The position numbers and the translations under genes are program-made. This document shows, piece after piece, positions 11,867 to 24,814 of a DNA stretch of 64,000 bases. The notes beneath the pieces were generated by a model, which saw only the letters and a list, made by a program, of their open reading frames with translations, was not told the origin of the DNA and ran no database searches. How positions within the stretch are numbered: position 1 is the stretch's first letter; the number at the start of each line of letters is the position of its first letter. Source of the DNA: Episyrphus balteatus (taxonomy: Eukaryota; Arthropoda; Insecta; Diptera; Syrphidae); NCBI RefSeq assembly GCF_945859705.1, contig NC_079134.1:14549545-14613544 (forward strand). Direction: 5' to 3'.

Positions 11867-13270
11867 CACAGTGTGACAAATCGCTCATCTAGCGGAATTT
11901 AATTAAAAAAATCACTTGCAAGAATCTATGCAAAAGCCGGTTTTATGTGAAGCTAATACCTTGTACTAAGTAAGTGTGATTAAATTTTTGGATGGAGATA
12001 ACGCAAACAAAAAATAACTGATCTTAAAGTTGTAATTTGTGATTTTTTGAAGTAAAATTCAGGTTTAAAGGTGCTTTGGTTACTATGGTTTTTTAAATGT
12101 TTTTTTAATTTGTAGGTTATTGAAAATTTTGTGTGATTTTTATTAAATATAATACTGGAGCATATCAATTTAAGTAAAATATCATTTCATATGATGTTCA
12201 ATACTTTGCTATTTTGCTTAAAAGTTGAAAAATCGTGTTTTTTGAGTTAATTTTTACATTAAATGGAGATAATTTAAAATTATTCCGCATTATTCCATTG
12301 AGAATCCATATTAATTTTAAAGCTTGATATATTAGCTTTCCTTTTGCATTCTAAGTGGCTGCGCATAGGTGCGACACCCATACATTTTTTTTTCATTTTC
12401 GAACTAGCCTTCCAGAAAAATAACTACTATGGAAAGAATCAAAAACCAAATTATAAGGATTGTAATGTTAATTTGTGTGGATTTTTTTTTGCCATTAACA
12501 GGTGTATTAAATGGTCTTTATTCTTGTTTTCTAAAAATAATTTTCGAAATTTTAAGACGCAAATTCTTGATGTTTGGTTGTCTTAATCTAAAATTAAATT
12601 CACCTGCACCACCAGTGCTAACTCAATACTTACAGGGGTATCTAATTTTTGTTTTTCAGGCACCTAAAGCTTCCAACTAACTCTATGTGTTAAATTTCAA
12701 AGACCGTTTTTGTTAGTTGCACTGTTAATGCCAAAGTTATCGAAAATACCCAAAAAATTTGTTTCCTTATGTATCAATTTTCTCAAAAACTAGAAGGTTC
12801 TTTTTTTCCCCAAATTTTGACTTTGAAATCGATTATTTCAAAAACTTTTTATTATAATAACTTGATTTAAAAATAGCAATTCAGTAAACAACGTTAGCTA
12901 TTGAAAAAGGTATCATTCATAACTGTGAGTGTTGCCGTCATTTTTAAATATTTTTTTTCTTTATTTTAAGTAATTTTTTTGAAAATTGTACCTCCCTCTT
13001 AAACGGGGGGAGATCGACCCCCTCTCTGGTAGTAAAAAATTCTTGTAATGAACTCCTCTACAAGAATACGTTAAAATTTTTCACCTTCTGAGTTATCGAA
13101 GTTTGCCCAAAAATGACCCCCCATTAAACCTCTTTTGGCTAAAAATATGAAAAACTATTAACAAAATTGTTGCTAAATTTCATTTTGTATACAAAAAAAA
13201 TCTTCGATAAATTATAATCTGTGAGCGCTATTAATTTAATTCCGCTAGATGAGCGAATTGTCACACTGTG
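11867..13270. mobile_element. Non-autonomous DNA element with 33-bp ends (CACAGTGTGACAA)
   Basis: The left end runs CACAGTGTGACAAATCGCTC then ATCTAGCGGAATT. The right end is its reverse complement with one mismatch over about 33 bp. CCT flanks both ends (11864-11866, 13271-13273), a possible 3-bp target duplication. CAC-type ends with 3 bp would suit a CACTA/CMC-type element, but this is weak. The interior holds only short frames (12344-12586, 12429-12680) with no transposase motif, and includes the dispersed repeat at 12772-13110. Confidence 0.7.
12772..13110 (+). repeat. Dispersed repeat family B, copy 1
   Basis: Blocks in order: CAATTTTCTCAAAAACTAGAAG, TTTGAAATCGATTATTTCAA, TATCATT...GTGTTG near 12930, and CCTCCCWCTTAAACGGGGG-GA near 12991-13012. 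The same blocks occur in the same order at 33005-33450. No coding frame is shared, and the family is unknown. Confidence 0.6.
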
Positions 13271-13273
13271 CCT

Positions 13274-16200
13274 GGGCGAAATGCTTTGTTACTGAGGCAG
13301 TAAGTTTCAGGGGTGTTAAAGACTTATATTTACCTAGCACTTGGTTTATTTTATCTGAGACCTGTTTTTATCATATAGGCTTCTCTGAATTTTCTTGCCT
13401 CTTTAATGGATTAGGTCCTATAACTCCAGCTATCAAGCGAAAAGTCATTTTTTTGTACATATACATTATTCGACATTCAGAAATTCTATAGATTACAAAT
13501 TTAGGTGGGTAACTCGATTGCAAGGAAAAACTGATGCACTTGTAAGCCTGTCATTTTCCTTCAAAATGATATTCAAGGTTTCAAGGTCTCAGCGGTGGAT
13601 AATGACTTTGTTTGAGAACCGCCACCGCTAAAGAACCTTCAAAAACGGTCATGCAGCAAATAGAAAGATTCCAACGTGTACTGTAAAAAAGCTCCCTGAC
13701 ATCAGCTGTGACTTGTTTTTATTATTTTTCATCTTGTACATATCGGACGAGATTCAAAGACCTACCCAAGAGCTTTTGCCCATTTGTTTGATGGGGCCTA
13801 GAAAATGTAGGGTAAGTCTTCTTTTTGATGCCTATACGGAGCCAAGTATTATCTTGATGTCAGCATTAACATCAGATATTTTTTTCTTAAACGAAAGAAC
13901 TTAAAAATATGTATTTTTTCCTGTTTCACTTCATTTTTCAAAACACTTCAACACAAAATCACTTAAATCTCATTAATTGCCAGTCGTGCCGGACCACAAT
14001 TTTTACCCCAAAATCCCACCGCAATATTCCAAATTAAATAAAAATTTCATAGCCCCCAAAAGTAAGAAAAAAAAAAAGGTAAATTGTGTCACCCTGATGC
14101 CCTAAAGACACCGACAGTCGGCCCTCGTAGGACATACAAAATAATAATTCATTTCTACGTCTTCTCAAGAGTGTCCTCAAGAAAAAATATATTTGCACCC
14201 CCTCTCTTTTCTGCCTAAAATGCCTGGCGTGATAAAAATGGAATTATAATCGCTAAGCAGTTAACAAAAAAAAAAAGAAAAAAGCTTAAAACGATGAACT
14301 CCCTTTCTATCAGAAACTCAGTCCTCGGCATATAAATAGAGGCACAAGGAGCAAAAGCGAAACAATTATTCTTAAGATATCTCCCAGGAAACATTAAAAG
14401 CCAATCCAATCTGTTAAGGCGCACGGTGTCAACCATTCACCAAAAACAACACCCTCAACACAGCTTTACCCGGGATGATCCCTTGGAGCAAGAAACGCAT
14501 CACAGAGCAATCAGCAAGTAAAAACAAAAAAAAAAAAGAACACAAAATATGTCACCCCTTGGAGAGAGTTTTTTTTTTATTTTTTTTTTTTGTCGAAACA
14601 CGACTTTTCGTTTTCGCACACTAAACGCTTCATCCCTTCAGGTTATCCCCGAAAAAAAAACTCTGGAGTGAGTTGTTTTATTTTCTCGAAAAGAGAAGGT
14701 TAAAATGGTTTTGTTTGTACCAAAGAAAGATTAAAATAAACAGAAAATCGCTCGAAACACAAAAAACGAAGTAGGAGAACACAATCTTTTTGAATGTCTC
14801 ACTGTCTCATAATCAAATCTTTTTCTAATGGGTTTTTGTGTTGCGCGTTTGTCTTTGGTTTTTGGAAAAAGTCGCGCGAAACAACAATGGAGCCTTAGGG
14901 TAGGTTTTTGGTATACCTCCTTTTTTTTCGACTTTTCGTTGATTTTATTGTCACCAAGGGTGCGTTTCAGCATGACGATCTATGAAAATCGCGAAATGGA
15001 AAATGCAAATATGATTTCTCTTCCTTCTTTTTCGAGTATAAAAGTGTAATAGTCAAACCATCAAAACTTATTTAAACGATGTAATTTGTGATGCCAATTT
15101 TATTTCCCAACACACTCTCTCACTTTTATCTTCTGTTGGATGAATAAATTACCCACAAAAGTCATCTCAAACCTTGGGTTGTGGTTTTTTCTTGTTTAGA
15201 ACAGGAAGGGTTTTTTTTCCCGAAACCCATCCTGTTTTCTTCTTTTGGGGACAATTTATTGCTATTTTATTTGGCCCATTTGAATCCGATTGTGTGGTGT
15301 GGAAGAACATCTTTCAACAACCCTTTACGACGAAAAGGTTCTTTTTGTGTTTTCATTTCAATTGATGTTATAGAGTGGGAGCTGGAAGCTGTTAAGTGCT
15401 TTCAGTCTTACAAAAGGCAGTAAGTACCTGTTGCTTCTGCTGGTTTTGCAAAAGTCTTTTGTGGGAATTCAATTGAGCTAATGTTTGAATTTCAATGAGA
15501 CAGGAAACGTTTGTGGATTACAAATGGAAAACACAAGGACCGAACACAAAGGTCTTGAGAGAAATTGAAATCGAGAAAGGTATGAAGAAGAACTAACCTG
15601 TTGCTGGTAGAGGTCTTGGGGCTTTAAGGTTGTAAGGATTCAGTTAATCATTTGTTTTGTTCTTTAATTGTGTTTAAAAAATGGTTTTGTTTAAAATGTG
15701 ATTAAATGTTTGGTGGAAGATCAATGATCAATTGAATAAGTAGAAACAAAGTAACATATAGATACTTTTTCGATGTCAAGAAATAATTAAGTCATTGGTT
15801 GGAATGAACTAAAGTGGATGATCAAATCGACAACGATGATCGCTTTAAAGAAAAAGTAATAGCACCTATTAGAGAAATTGATCTAGCCGATTTTAGATAG
15901 TATGCTTATAATCTTATACGGTCGAAAACCGTTCTCTCTTATGGACCGGAAAAAATATGAATATCTGATGATATCAAAATACCTTGTAAATTTTTGTTCA
16001 AGATAAAAGTTAAAAATCTAATACTTCCGGTTTAGTGTTAGAATATGAAGCATTAAGTCTTCAATTCTTGAATTTAAATAAAAGTTCTATCATTTTTTTA
16101 AACTTTTTTCGGTAGTTCTGGCTCATGATTGATTCTCAGCACCCCAAGAACATAGAGTTTGTAGAGTGTCCATGCCCACATACAATTATGTAGGTACATT

Positions 16201-17016
16201 CACCCAATCAATAAAAAAAAAATAATTTTAAAAATAAATCGACACCGTTCATAATACGGAAATATACACACTTTAAAATTAAACGTGAAATTATAAAAAT
16301 TAATGAATTTTAAGCTTCCAAGGAGCACAGTAGGAAGTTCGAAATGAACCATCTTCTTAACATCACCTGAGCTAGTTTCACACCATTTACTTTTCTTGTA
16401 AAAACGGAAAAATAAGCTGTAATTTACTTGTGCATATATCATAAGGGTTTTTTAAACATTTAGTAAATCATTGAAATTAAAAGAAATGAGTATTAAAATT
16501 TAAAAAAGAAAAAAAGATTTTAATTAAGAAAAAAGTATCCTAGAAAATAATTTAAAAAAGAAACACAAAAAAAAAACTCATGTGAAGCTAGCAAGCGATT
16601 TTCGAAAGATATAGCTAAAAAATAAAATGCACTATTGGGGCGCACTTATGTTAAAAGTTGATTTGAATATAAAAGCTATTTAAAAATTCAATAGGTACCT
16701 ATTGATTTTTTTTAAATCAAAAAAATTAAAAAAATATGTATGTATAAAACAAAAAACTTTTTTACCTAAATCTTATTTTTTGAAAAAAAAAAAAAAAAAA
16801 TAATTGAAAATCGCTGGAGCTGTGTTTATTTAAGGAAATAATAATAGACACAGAAAAACAAATTTTTTGGTCCGTTTTCAAAGAATTGATTTTTGAAAAA
16901 AATAAATTGATTTTTTTTTCAAAAGTGAATTTTTTGAAAAATTGTCTTAATTTTTACAAAAGTTAATTAAATGTTTCTGTTTTTAAATTTTCATTGAAAT
17001 CCCTCGTTTCGCTTAA
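13274..17016. other. Non-coding DNA, single-copy-looking with A/T runs
   Basis: No gene supported. A stem-loop with the 8-bp perfect stem AGCGGTGG/CCACCGCT lies at 13591-13629. Long A or T runs occur near 14270, 14525, 14572-14592 and 16781-16801. Short frames on both strands around 14731-15423 overlap each other and carry no motifs. Confidence 0.45.
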
Positions 17017-17925
17017 TAATCCAGTCAAATAAGGGTTTCACCTCGGAATGAATGCTAATAGAATTTTTTTTTGCTCAATATCTTATCGTTTTGGCATTCT
17101 GTAACATACCTCAAAAGTCTAGAAAAATCTAATGTCCGCGAGTCGCGATTTTCAAGGTCAAAGCGCGAAAGGAGATTTTCAAAATTAGCAATAATAGACA
17201 ATGGTATTATATACACATATGATACATGTCTTCGAGGTACTTTTTAACGCTGATGCCAACAAAATCTAAAATCAAGACAATCTGACGTCTCTGACTTGCG
17301 GACATGAAATTTTTTTAGATTTTTGACATAAGATATAGAATATCCAAACAAAGATAGAAACAAAGAAATTAGCCTATTATCACTAATTCCAAGATTGTAC
17401 CAGGATGTTTCTTAGTGCATATCCCAAAATGTCCCCTTTTTTCAAAAAATACCAATTTTTCATAGATATGAATGTTTTTTTCATTGCATTTTTTTGATTC
17501 CTAATAATAATGGATATGAAAACCTTCATGCGAAATTTGGTTCCTCTACCATAACTTTTAAGGGTTTTTCGGTAGTAAGTTTGCAACTGTTATGATAATA
17601 TGGGTTGACAGATGAAAAACTGGTATAACTTTTTTCAGAGACGTCAGATTGTCTTGATTTTAGATTTTTTTGGCATCAGCGTTAAAAAATACCTCGAAGA
17701 CATGTATCATATCATATGTGTATATAATATTATTGTCTATTATTGCTAATTTTGAAAATCTCCTTTCGCGCTTTGACCTTGAGAATCGCGACTCGCGAAC
17801 ATTAGATTTTTCTAGACTTTTGAGGTATGTTATAGAATACCAAAACGAAGATATTGAGCAAAAAAAATTTCTATTAGCATTCATTCCGAGATTTACCCCT
17901 TTTTTCACCTTATTTTACTATATTA
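17017..17925. mobile_element. Fold-back element, copy 2 (about 0.91 kb, internally deleted)
   Basis: Same ends as 4914-6380 (TAATCCAGTCAAATAAGG, and inverted CTTATTTTACTATATTA at the right) and the same inner words (CTCGGAATGAATG, GCTCAATATCTT, GACGTCTCTGA). The left arm stops at about 17291, where sequence jumps straight into the right-arm block CTTGCGGACATGAAA. Relative to copy 1, about half a kilobase of the left arm and centre is therefore missing. Flanks are TAA on both sides (17014-17016 and 17926-17928), again a 3-bp duplication. The two frames at 17660-17908 (-) and 17670-18062 (+) are opposite strands of one arm. Confidence 0.75.
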
Positions 17926-17928
17926 TAA

Positions 17929-20679
17929 GAGAAATACAGGCACCAAAAAAAGTTTCAATGCAAGTAGGCTCATATCATAACGATCCAAAAAATATTTTTT
18001 TTTTTTCAAAAATACGACAAACTAGCCACATTACATGTTTTTTTTTTTATGGAATTGTTTAGAGCTGTTTTTGAAAAATAGTTTTTTTTGGGCATATGAA
18101 AAATACCAAAATTAAATTAATATTCAATATATAGCCAATTCTTCATGAAATTTTCTATTTTTCACAAACTTCAAATAAATTTTTCTCACAACTAGGTTGG
18201 TGCGGAAATGGGCAGTGAAACGGTTATCGGTAAAGAAAATTTCTATTTAAATAGCAGTTTTTTTTCAGCAGCTTATTGGTAAAATATAGTCCAACATAAG
18301 CAATATTTTTTTAGATCATTTGCTGGATTAACGAAAAAAGCCAACAAATGGTCTTTTCTCTATTCTATGCCTTTTGTATTTTTTTTTTAAATTCAAAAAC
18401 CAAGTAATTTAGATTGTTTGTTTCGATTGTCAATGTGTGTTTTCACCTTCAAACAAAAAAGTAAATATATCCCAAACCCATAGAAAATTTTTAATATCCA
18501 AGAAGAAAAATTACTTTCATTTCCATAAATATACCAATTTATTCATTTCTTCTTCTACATTATATTAACTTTTCCCTTCTCCCACCATAAAACCTACACG
18601 AACAAAAAAAAAAAAAACAAAACAAATGATGGACAAGCTAAGAAAAAGAATAAACATATACAAAAAAAAAGAATAAGGAATACAAAAAAAAAAAACAACA
18701 ACCAACAACAAAACAAATTACATGATAAATAAAAAAGATGAAACATCAAAAAATATTAACCGCTTTACTTTGCCTGAGCAAGAGTGCGGTAAAAGATTAC
18801 TTTTAAAATGCAAACAACAGATGTGCCCCGTACTCTATACAACCTGGGAACACACCAACAACACGAACCCGAACCTAAACGCACCCCAAAAGTCTGTAAA
18901 TATATGACAGAAGCATCAGCAGCGCCCCCATACCGCCATTCAAAGACGCAACAAGAAAGAAAGAATTCCTTACATTCTTAGTTTGCCCCCGTTTATAGAA
19001 ATGCCAAGATTGGGAGTGAGAAGCTTTTTGCTTTTTTTTTTGGTTATAAGCGATTTGAATTCGCAGGCGGAACAGAACAAAAAAAAAAAAAAAAAAAAAA
19101 ACGGAAAAAAATTCCATCATTACTTTTGAATACAATTTATTATCATTATCCTTGTGTAACGGTGAACAATAGAAGCGAAATGATGACACAAATGGCTGCA
19201 AGGATGTTACAACACGACAAAAGGAAGAAGAAGATTCATTGACATTGTCTTACCAAGATGTTCCATTTGTTGCTGATGGTTTTTTTTTTTTTAGAATCGT
19301 GGGGAGGGAAATGAAGGATTTTTATATATATTTTTTTAACAACCCCCTTCAATATAAAAAGTTAGGGGGTTTGAGATGGATTACACAAAAAGTAAGGAAG
19401 GAAAACGATGAAGTCTATGCCATTTAAAAGGCGCTTAAACAATTTAATGCCACATTTATGCAAACCGGGATTACAACAGTCGACCTACGCTTCATGGAGT
19501 CAATTTTACCAGGCACCCCGATGTCTCCCGATCCACACCCACAACCCTTTCCGGTGCTTTATCATCAACTCTGGCAGATTTTCATTCTTTTTTTTCCACC
19601 CAACTTCTGCACCCTCTTTATTCACCCAACACAAAATCCAGCAGACGTGATAAATGACCGGCATTGCCATATTAATTGATCAAATCCAATGTCAGATTGG
19701 GAATATCCGGATCCGGATTTAAAATCCTTCTTCGTTTAATTCTCTGCAATTGCAGAACCAAAAATTATATTCCTCCAAAAACAGATTGAAATTTGCATGT
19801 GAATTATACAGACAGACACACACAAAAAAGGAGAAAGGGGTTGGAAATGATATGTGTGTTTGGATGTATAAACGATGGACGAGGATTTGCGATTGATACC
19901 ATTGACTGTGTGTGTCGGTGTCAATTGTGGTCAATATGGAGCGAATTCATCAAACCATTTCTCTGACACTCATAGTCCTTACCTTACTTGGAGTCCGCAT
20001 CGATTAGAGAGGGTGACGCAATGCAAGCACAGGAAACAGCACCCTCGAGGGCGGTCATCTCAGACACGTATCACTAACGCCATGTGAAATTGAAATCGGA
20101 ATTGCAAATTAACAGCATCCTTCCGCTTTCGGTGGTGATTTGACCGGAGTCAGTTTGGGGAGTGAGAAGGATTAATTGACCAACGCTAGAGATGATTTAG
20201 AGTTGGAATCGATTTGGCATTGATTTAGATGACCATTTCGTTTTCCAAATAAGGGAGTTGGCATTGGGTGTGGGGTTTTTTGTTAATTGTTGTATAGTTG
20301 AGCTCCGTCAGTTTGTGTTGAATATTTTAAATTTTGAATAGGATTCGGAATTAGAGAAGTTGTTTTTTTTTTTTTTCAAAAGGGGAGCAAGAAACAAAAT
20401 GTATTTTTTGTGAGTGTGCATGAAAATTTCTGTGATTTAATGGAAATTTTTTTGAATTTTTATTCCAAAGTCATTTGCGATAATCTCGTCGAAATAAATG
20501 TGAAAATATACCAGAAGTTAGATAAGTCGAGAAAGAAGAAGTTGCAAAATTGCTTGAGTAGGTACATACGATAGAATAATAAAGAACTTTAACAAGGCCG
20601 AAATCTTTCATTTGCCAATTGAAAGCTAGCTTTCCCTTCCATGCATTTGTTGACTAGTTGAAGATATCATATAAAAAGA
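17929..20679. other. Non-coding DNA, A-rich tracts then a more balanced segment
   Basis: No gene supported. 18600-18720 and 19079-19101 are A-rich runs. 19400-20200 is more GC-balanced and contains several short overlapping frames on both strands without motifs. It looks unique within the window. Confidence 0.4.
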
Positions 20680-23205
20680 GGTTGTCTGTAAAGCCAGTTT
20701 ACGGACGATGATTTTACGTGATAACATCGTAAGAAAACAGGTTGTGTGCTTTTAAAATGAGTCAATTGAAGCGTTTATTTATTTCAAACAATCATATTTT
20801 ACAAGAAAAAACTAAAAAAAATTACCTTTTTTCTTTTCTCATTATACAGGGTGTCCCACAGTCACCACCCCAAACGAAAACCATGGATTTCTGAGGTGAT
20901 TTTAAGTCGAAAAACTTAAGTGGTAATTTTTTCGTTTTCGTCCCGTTTTCGACTTACCACGGTTTTTATGATTTTTGCTCTCTTGTCCTTTAACTAGCCT
21001 TATCTTTGCCAAACTACGTTTGATTTGAAATTTTACAACCAATCAAGAATTTATTACAGTTTTAGTTTCTCTCAATATTTTTTTTTTGCGGACAACCGTT
21101 TCTCCACAATTTTGCATCAAACACAATTTTCTTCATTTTTTAAGTTGTTTTTTACACTTTCATATCATTCAAGTAAAAAAAACACGTTAATGAGCATTTT
21201 TTGTGCCCAGTTTTTTTTTTATTAAAGCCCAGTTTATTTTCATAAAAAAAAATAAGATTTATTTCATAAAAAAGGTATACTGAAAGTAATAAAAAAAAAT
21301 AAATAAACTGAGTGAATTAAAAAAAAAAGTAATTTTTAAATACAATATTAATTAAAATGAATTAAAACTTTTTCTAAGATTTATCTATTTGTTCTTTTCT
21401 TAATCACAGTAGCTCAGAAAAAAAGTTTTTAATTCATTTTAATTAATTTTGTATTTAAAAATTATTTTTTTTTAATTCACTCAGTGTGTTATTTTTTTTT
21501 AAATTACTTTCAGTAGTCATTTTTATGAATAAAAACTTATTTTGTTTATTTTAATAAACTGGGCTTTAAAAATAAGCGCAAAAAATTAATACTTATTAAT
21601 CTGTTTTTTTTTTTTTTGACTAAAATGATATGAAAGTGTAAAAAAGAACTTAAAAAACGAAGAAAATTGTGTTTGATGCAAAATTGCGGGGAAACGGTTG
21701 TGCGTAGAAAAAAAAGTTTTGAGACAAACTTAAACTGTAATAAATTCTTGATTGGTTGTAAAAAAAATCTTTCGAATCTGACGTAGTTTGGCAAAGATAA
21801 AGCCAGTTAAAGGAAAAGAGAGCAAAAATCATAAAAACCGTCATAACTCGAAAACGGGACGAAAACGAAAAAATTACCACTTAAGTTTTTCGACTTAAAA
21901 TCACCTCAGAAATCCATGGTTTTCGTTTGGGGCGGTGACTGTGGGACACCCTGTATTAATTTTTTTATTTTAAAAGCTTTTAAAAAAAATTATACAATTA
22001 AAAAGCCAAATATTTCTTCTAAATAATAAAACCATTTTTAAATTTTTACAATTAGCAAAAAGTATTTAAATAAATTATTAAAAACAATCATTTCTTTTGA
22101 AAAAAGTGAAAAAATCATTTTCATCACCCAAAAATTCATTTTTTTTATATAACAACCTATAATAAATTTTATACCACCTGAAAGCTTATTGCTTCAGCTC
22201 AAAATATATATATCGATCATTTCTATTAGGCATCTACAATTTTTTGAACTCGATCAATTTTCATCAAAAAAAGCAAAAAAAAAAGTTAAATCAAATTTGT
22301 ATTTGCTTTAGATCAAAAGATAGAACCTGTTGAATAATAAAACTTTATTTTACCGTTATCTCAAAATTGTGACTACAAAATTGATATAGTCATGTCTATT
22401 ATCTATCTACAATATAAATTTCATTTGTTTACCTGTTGAAGAAAAAAAGACAAAAATAAAAAACCGTTAAAAAAGGTCAAAAAACTTGGGACAAAAAAAC
22501 TTGTTTTTCCCGTTATTCTGTCAAAAACCATTTTGAAATACCAAATTTTTGCACATGTATGCGCACAATCATAGACTACATGTTCTATAAGCTTGAGATT
22601 TTTTGAATGCTACAAAAAATTCAAAAAAATAAAAACTCACCCAAAAATACCCCAAAATAAGTAGGTGTTTTTCAAAAATTCATATTTCGAAACGCAGAGA
22701 CTTAAAAAAAATCCGTATCAGACCCTTAACTTTTTTTTTATTATCTTTCGAATGACGTTTTTCAAATTGTCAAAAAAAAATTCCCCTACCTATAATCACT
22801 ACTTTGCAAAGGTCTACCTCATGTTTTAGTATTAAAAAACCATTAATAGCTTGGTTTTGAAATTTTTTAGAATTTTTTCAATACCATTTTCAGTCTTGCA
22901 ATAAATTTATATATTGATTAAAAAAAAACAACTATTTATATTGTAGCGTTTAGAAAATAGCCAATTTTTTGAAATTTTGTTTTACCCCTATTTACCCTAT
23001 TAAAAGATTTAATTTTTTAAAATCCTTCAAATTTATTTAATTTTAGGTTATTATCTTTCAAATAAGCTATAGAAGATTTTTGTATCTCTAATAGTTTATT
23101 TTTAATTTTGAATTGAAATTTATGCCGCACTGCGAAAGTGCGAGAGTGGAACGGGAAAAGTTCATCGATTTACAAGACGTTATCACGTCAAAAAAAAATC
23201 TGTTT
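20680..23205 (+). mobile_element. Repeat family A, left copy (split by a nested palindrome)
   Basis: Begins AGAGGTTGTCTGTAAAGCC and ends near GACGTTATCACGTC. After removing the insertion at 20847-21953, it aligns along most of its length with the reverse complement of 31288-32984. Shared blocks include CGTGATAACRTCGT near the outer end, ATATATATCGATCA near 22207, and GCACTGCGAAAGTGCGAGAG near 23126. It lacks roughly 280 bp present in the right copy (gap near 22285). No protein motif; it is AT-rich and non-autonomous. Confidence 0.7.
20847..21953. mobile_element. Palindromic Tc1/mariner-type element CAGGGTGTCCCAC (1107 bp), nested
   Basis: Ends CAGGGTGTCCCACAGTCACC and the inverse GGTGACTGTGGGACACCCTG, flanked by TA on both sides (20845-20846, 21954-21955). 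The arms remain near-mirror images for several hundred bases (for example AACCATGGATTTCTGAGGTG at 20880 and its inverse at 21899). The frames 21025-21225 (+) and 21546-21794 (-) read the same peptide from the two arms and are shadows. The empty site is preserved in the related copy at about 32815-32830, which confirms insertion at TA. TA targets suit the Tc1/mariner superfamily. Confidence 0.85.
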
Positions 23206-23362
23206 ACCTACATACGTACTGAACACGCTTCATTGTTATCATTTTTACTATACATGTTGTCGCGTTTTTACAGTAACCCTTAACACAGGAAAATGAGCAC
23301 TTATGTACATATGTTTATTCTTAAATAAACATCTGGTTAAATTTTTCGCTTCGAATACATAA

Positions 23363-24570
23363 CACTGTGCAAGTCGAAATTCTTGACAGGCGCGCGAATA
23401 ACTGTTTCGCCATATTTCGGACCCGAGAAATCCATTGGCATCATTAGTTTTTCGATTTATCGGTACGACTTCGAACAAAATTTTTTTTGAAAGTTTTTTC
23501 AATTATTTTGAGATTTTTTCACTGTTTTTAGTCATTTTTCAATCAAAAACATTGTTTATATTGCTAATAATTCTGCTCAAACGTTATTTGCTGCATTGTA
23601 AACAATTTATTTGAAAGTTTAGTGATTTTTTTTTTGAAATTTTTTTTAAAAAAATCGAAATTTTTTACATTGTTATCGTTTTTTCGCTGTTTTTGTTCTC
23701 TTTTGCACAAATACATAGCATGTTTTCCACATAAAAATTAATTTAACTGTTAATTTAGTGTTGGTTAAACTTTGACATACTATCGATAGCATCGATAACA
23801 AAAAAATATCGAGTAGGTATATCGATACTTCACAAAACTATCGATAGTTTCAATACTTCCAAATTATTATACCACAAGGCTACCGATATTATCGATAGTT
23901 TTTTCTTAAAACTATCGATACAATCGGCAATGGAAACTATCGATATCTACCAAACACTATGTTAATTCGTTGTTTACATCCAATGTCAAACGAAAACTTA
24001 ACTTGTAGTTCAAATTGTGTTTAATTAATTTCAAAGCTATCGATAATGTCGGTAGCCTTGTGGTAAAATAATTTGGAAGTATTGAAACTATCGATAGTTT
24101 TGTGAAGTATCGATATACTCGATATTTTTTTGTTATCGATGCTATCGATAGTATGTCAAAGTTTAACCAACACTAAATTAACAGTTAAATTAATTTTTAA
24201 TGGAAAACATGCTATGTATTTGTGCAAAAGAGAACAAAAACAGCGAAAAAACGATAACAATGTAAAAAATTTCGATTTTTTTAAAAAAAATTTCAAAAAA
24301 AAAATCACTAAACTTTCAAATAAATTGTTTACAATGCAGCAAATAACGTTTGAGCAGAATTATTAGCAATATAAACATTGTTTTTGATTGAAAAATGACT
24401 AAAAACAGTGGAAAAATCTCAAAATAATTGAAAAAACTTTCAAAAAAAATTTTGTTCGAAGTCGTACCGATAAATCGAAAAACTAATGATGCCAATGGAT
24501 TTATCGGGTCCGAAATAGGGCGAAATCGCGCGCCTGTCTCAAAAATTTTTTTCAAAAAACTTGCACAGTG
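23363..24570. mobile_element. Palindromic element with CACTGTGCAAG ends and clustered TATCGATA sites (1208 bp)
   Basis: Ends CACTGTGCAAG and CTTGCACAGTG. The arms are close mirror images for about 550 bp (for example TTGGTTAAACTTTGACATAC at 23762 and its inverse at 24156). The centre (23780-24165) carries about a dozen ATCGATA-type words, many as ACTATCGATAGT. In Drosophila TATCGATA is the DRE bound by DREF, and CGATA is the core of BEAF-32 sites; whether they act here is unknown. No clear target duplication was found. The frames 23248-23502 and 24316-24555 are arm shadows. Confidence 0.75.
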
Positions 24571-24814
24571 AATAAAAGTTTAGATTGAAAAATTAAAAAT
24601 CACACTCCACATGAGCTTTAAAGGAAAGAACTAATCTTTGAACTTTTTTTTTTAATTTAGGTGTCTCTAAGACTGATAATTTTCTAAAAGAATGAAGATT
24701 TGTTATTTGTTATCTCTCTTTAAATTCTGATCAACAAATTTGAAAAAAATAAAACAAATTTGATTCAGTTAATCATCTCTTTTAATTTCAAATGTTACTT
24801 ATTAAGCCCAGTGA

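Noticed and set aside
13591..13629. Pre-miRNA or terminator hairpin
   Set aside because: The stem is only 8 bp with a 23-base loop, too short for a precursor, and there is no adjacent gene.
17660..18062. 130-codon and 82-codon frames as genes
   Set aside because: They lie on opposite strands of a fold-back arm and are explained by the repeat.
21025..21794. Two short protein-coding genes on opposite strands
   Set aside because: They are the same sequence read from the two arms of a palindrome, Phe/Ser/Asn-rich, with no family motif.
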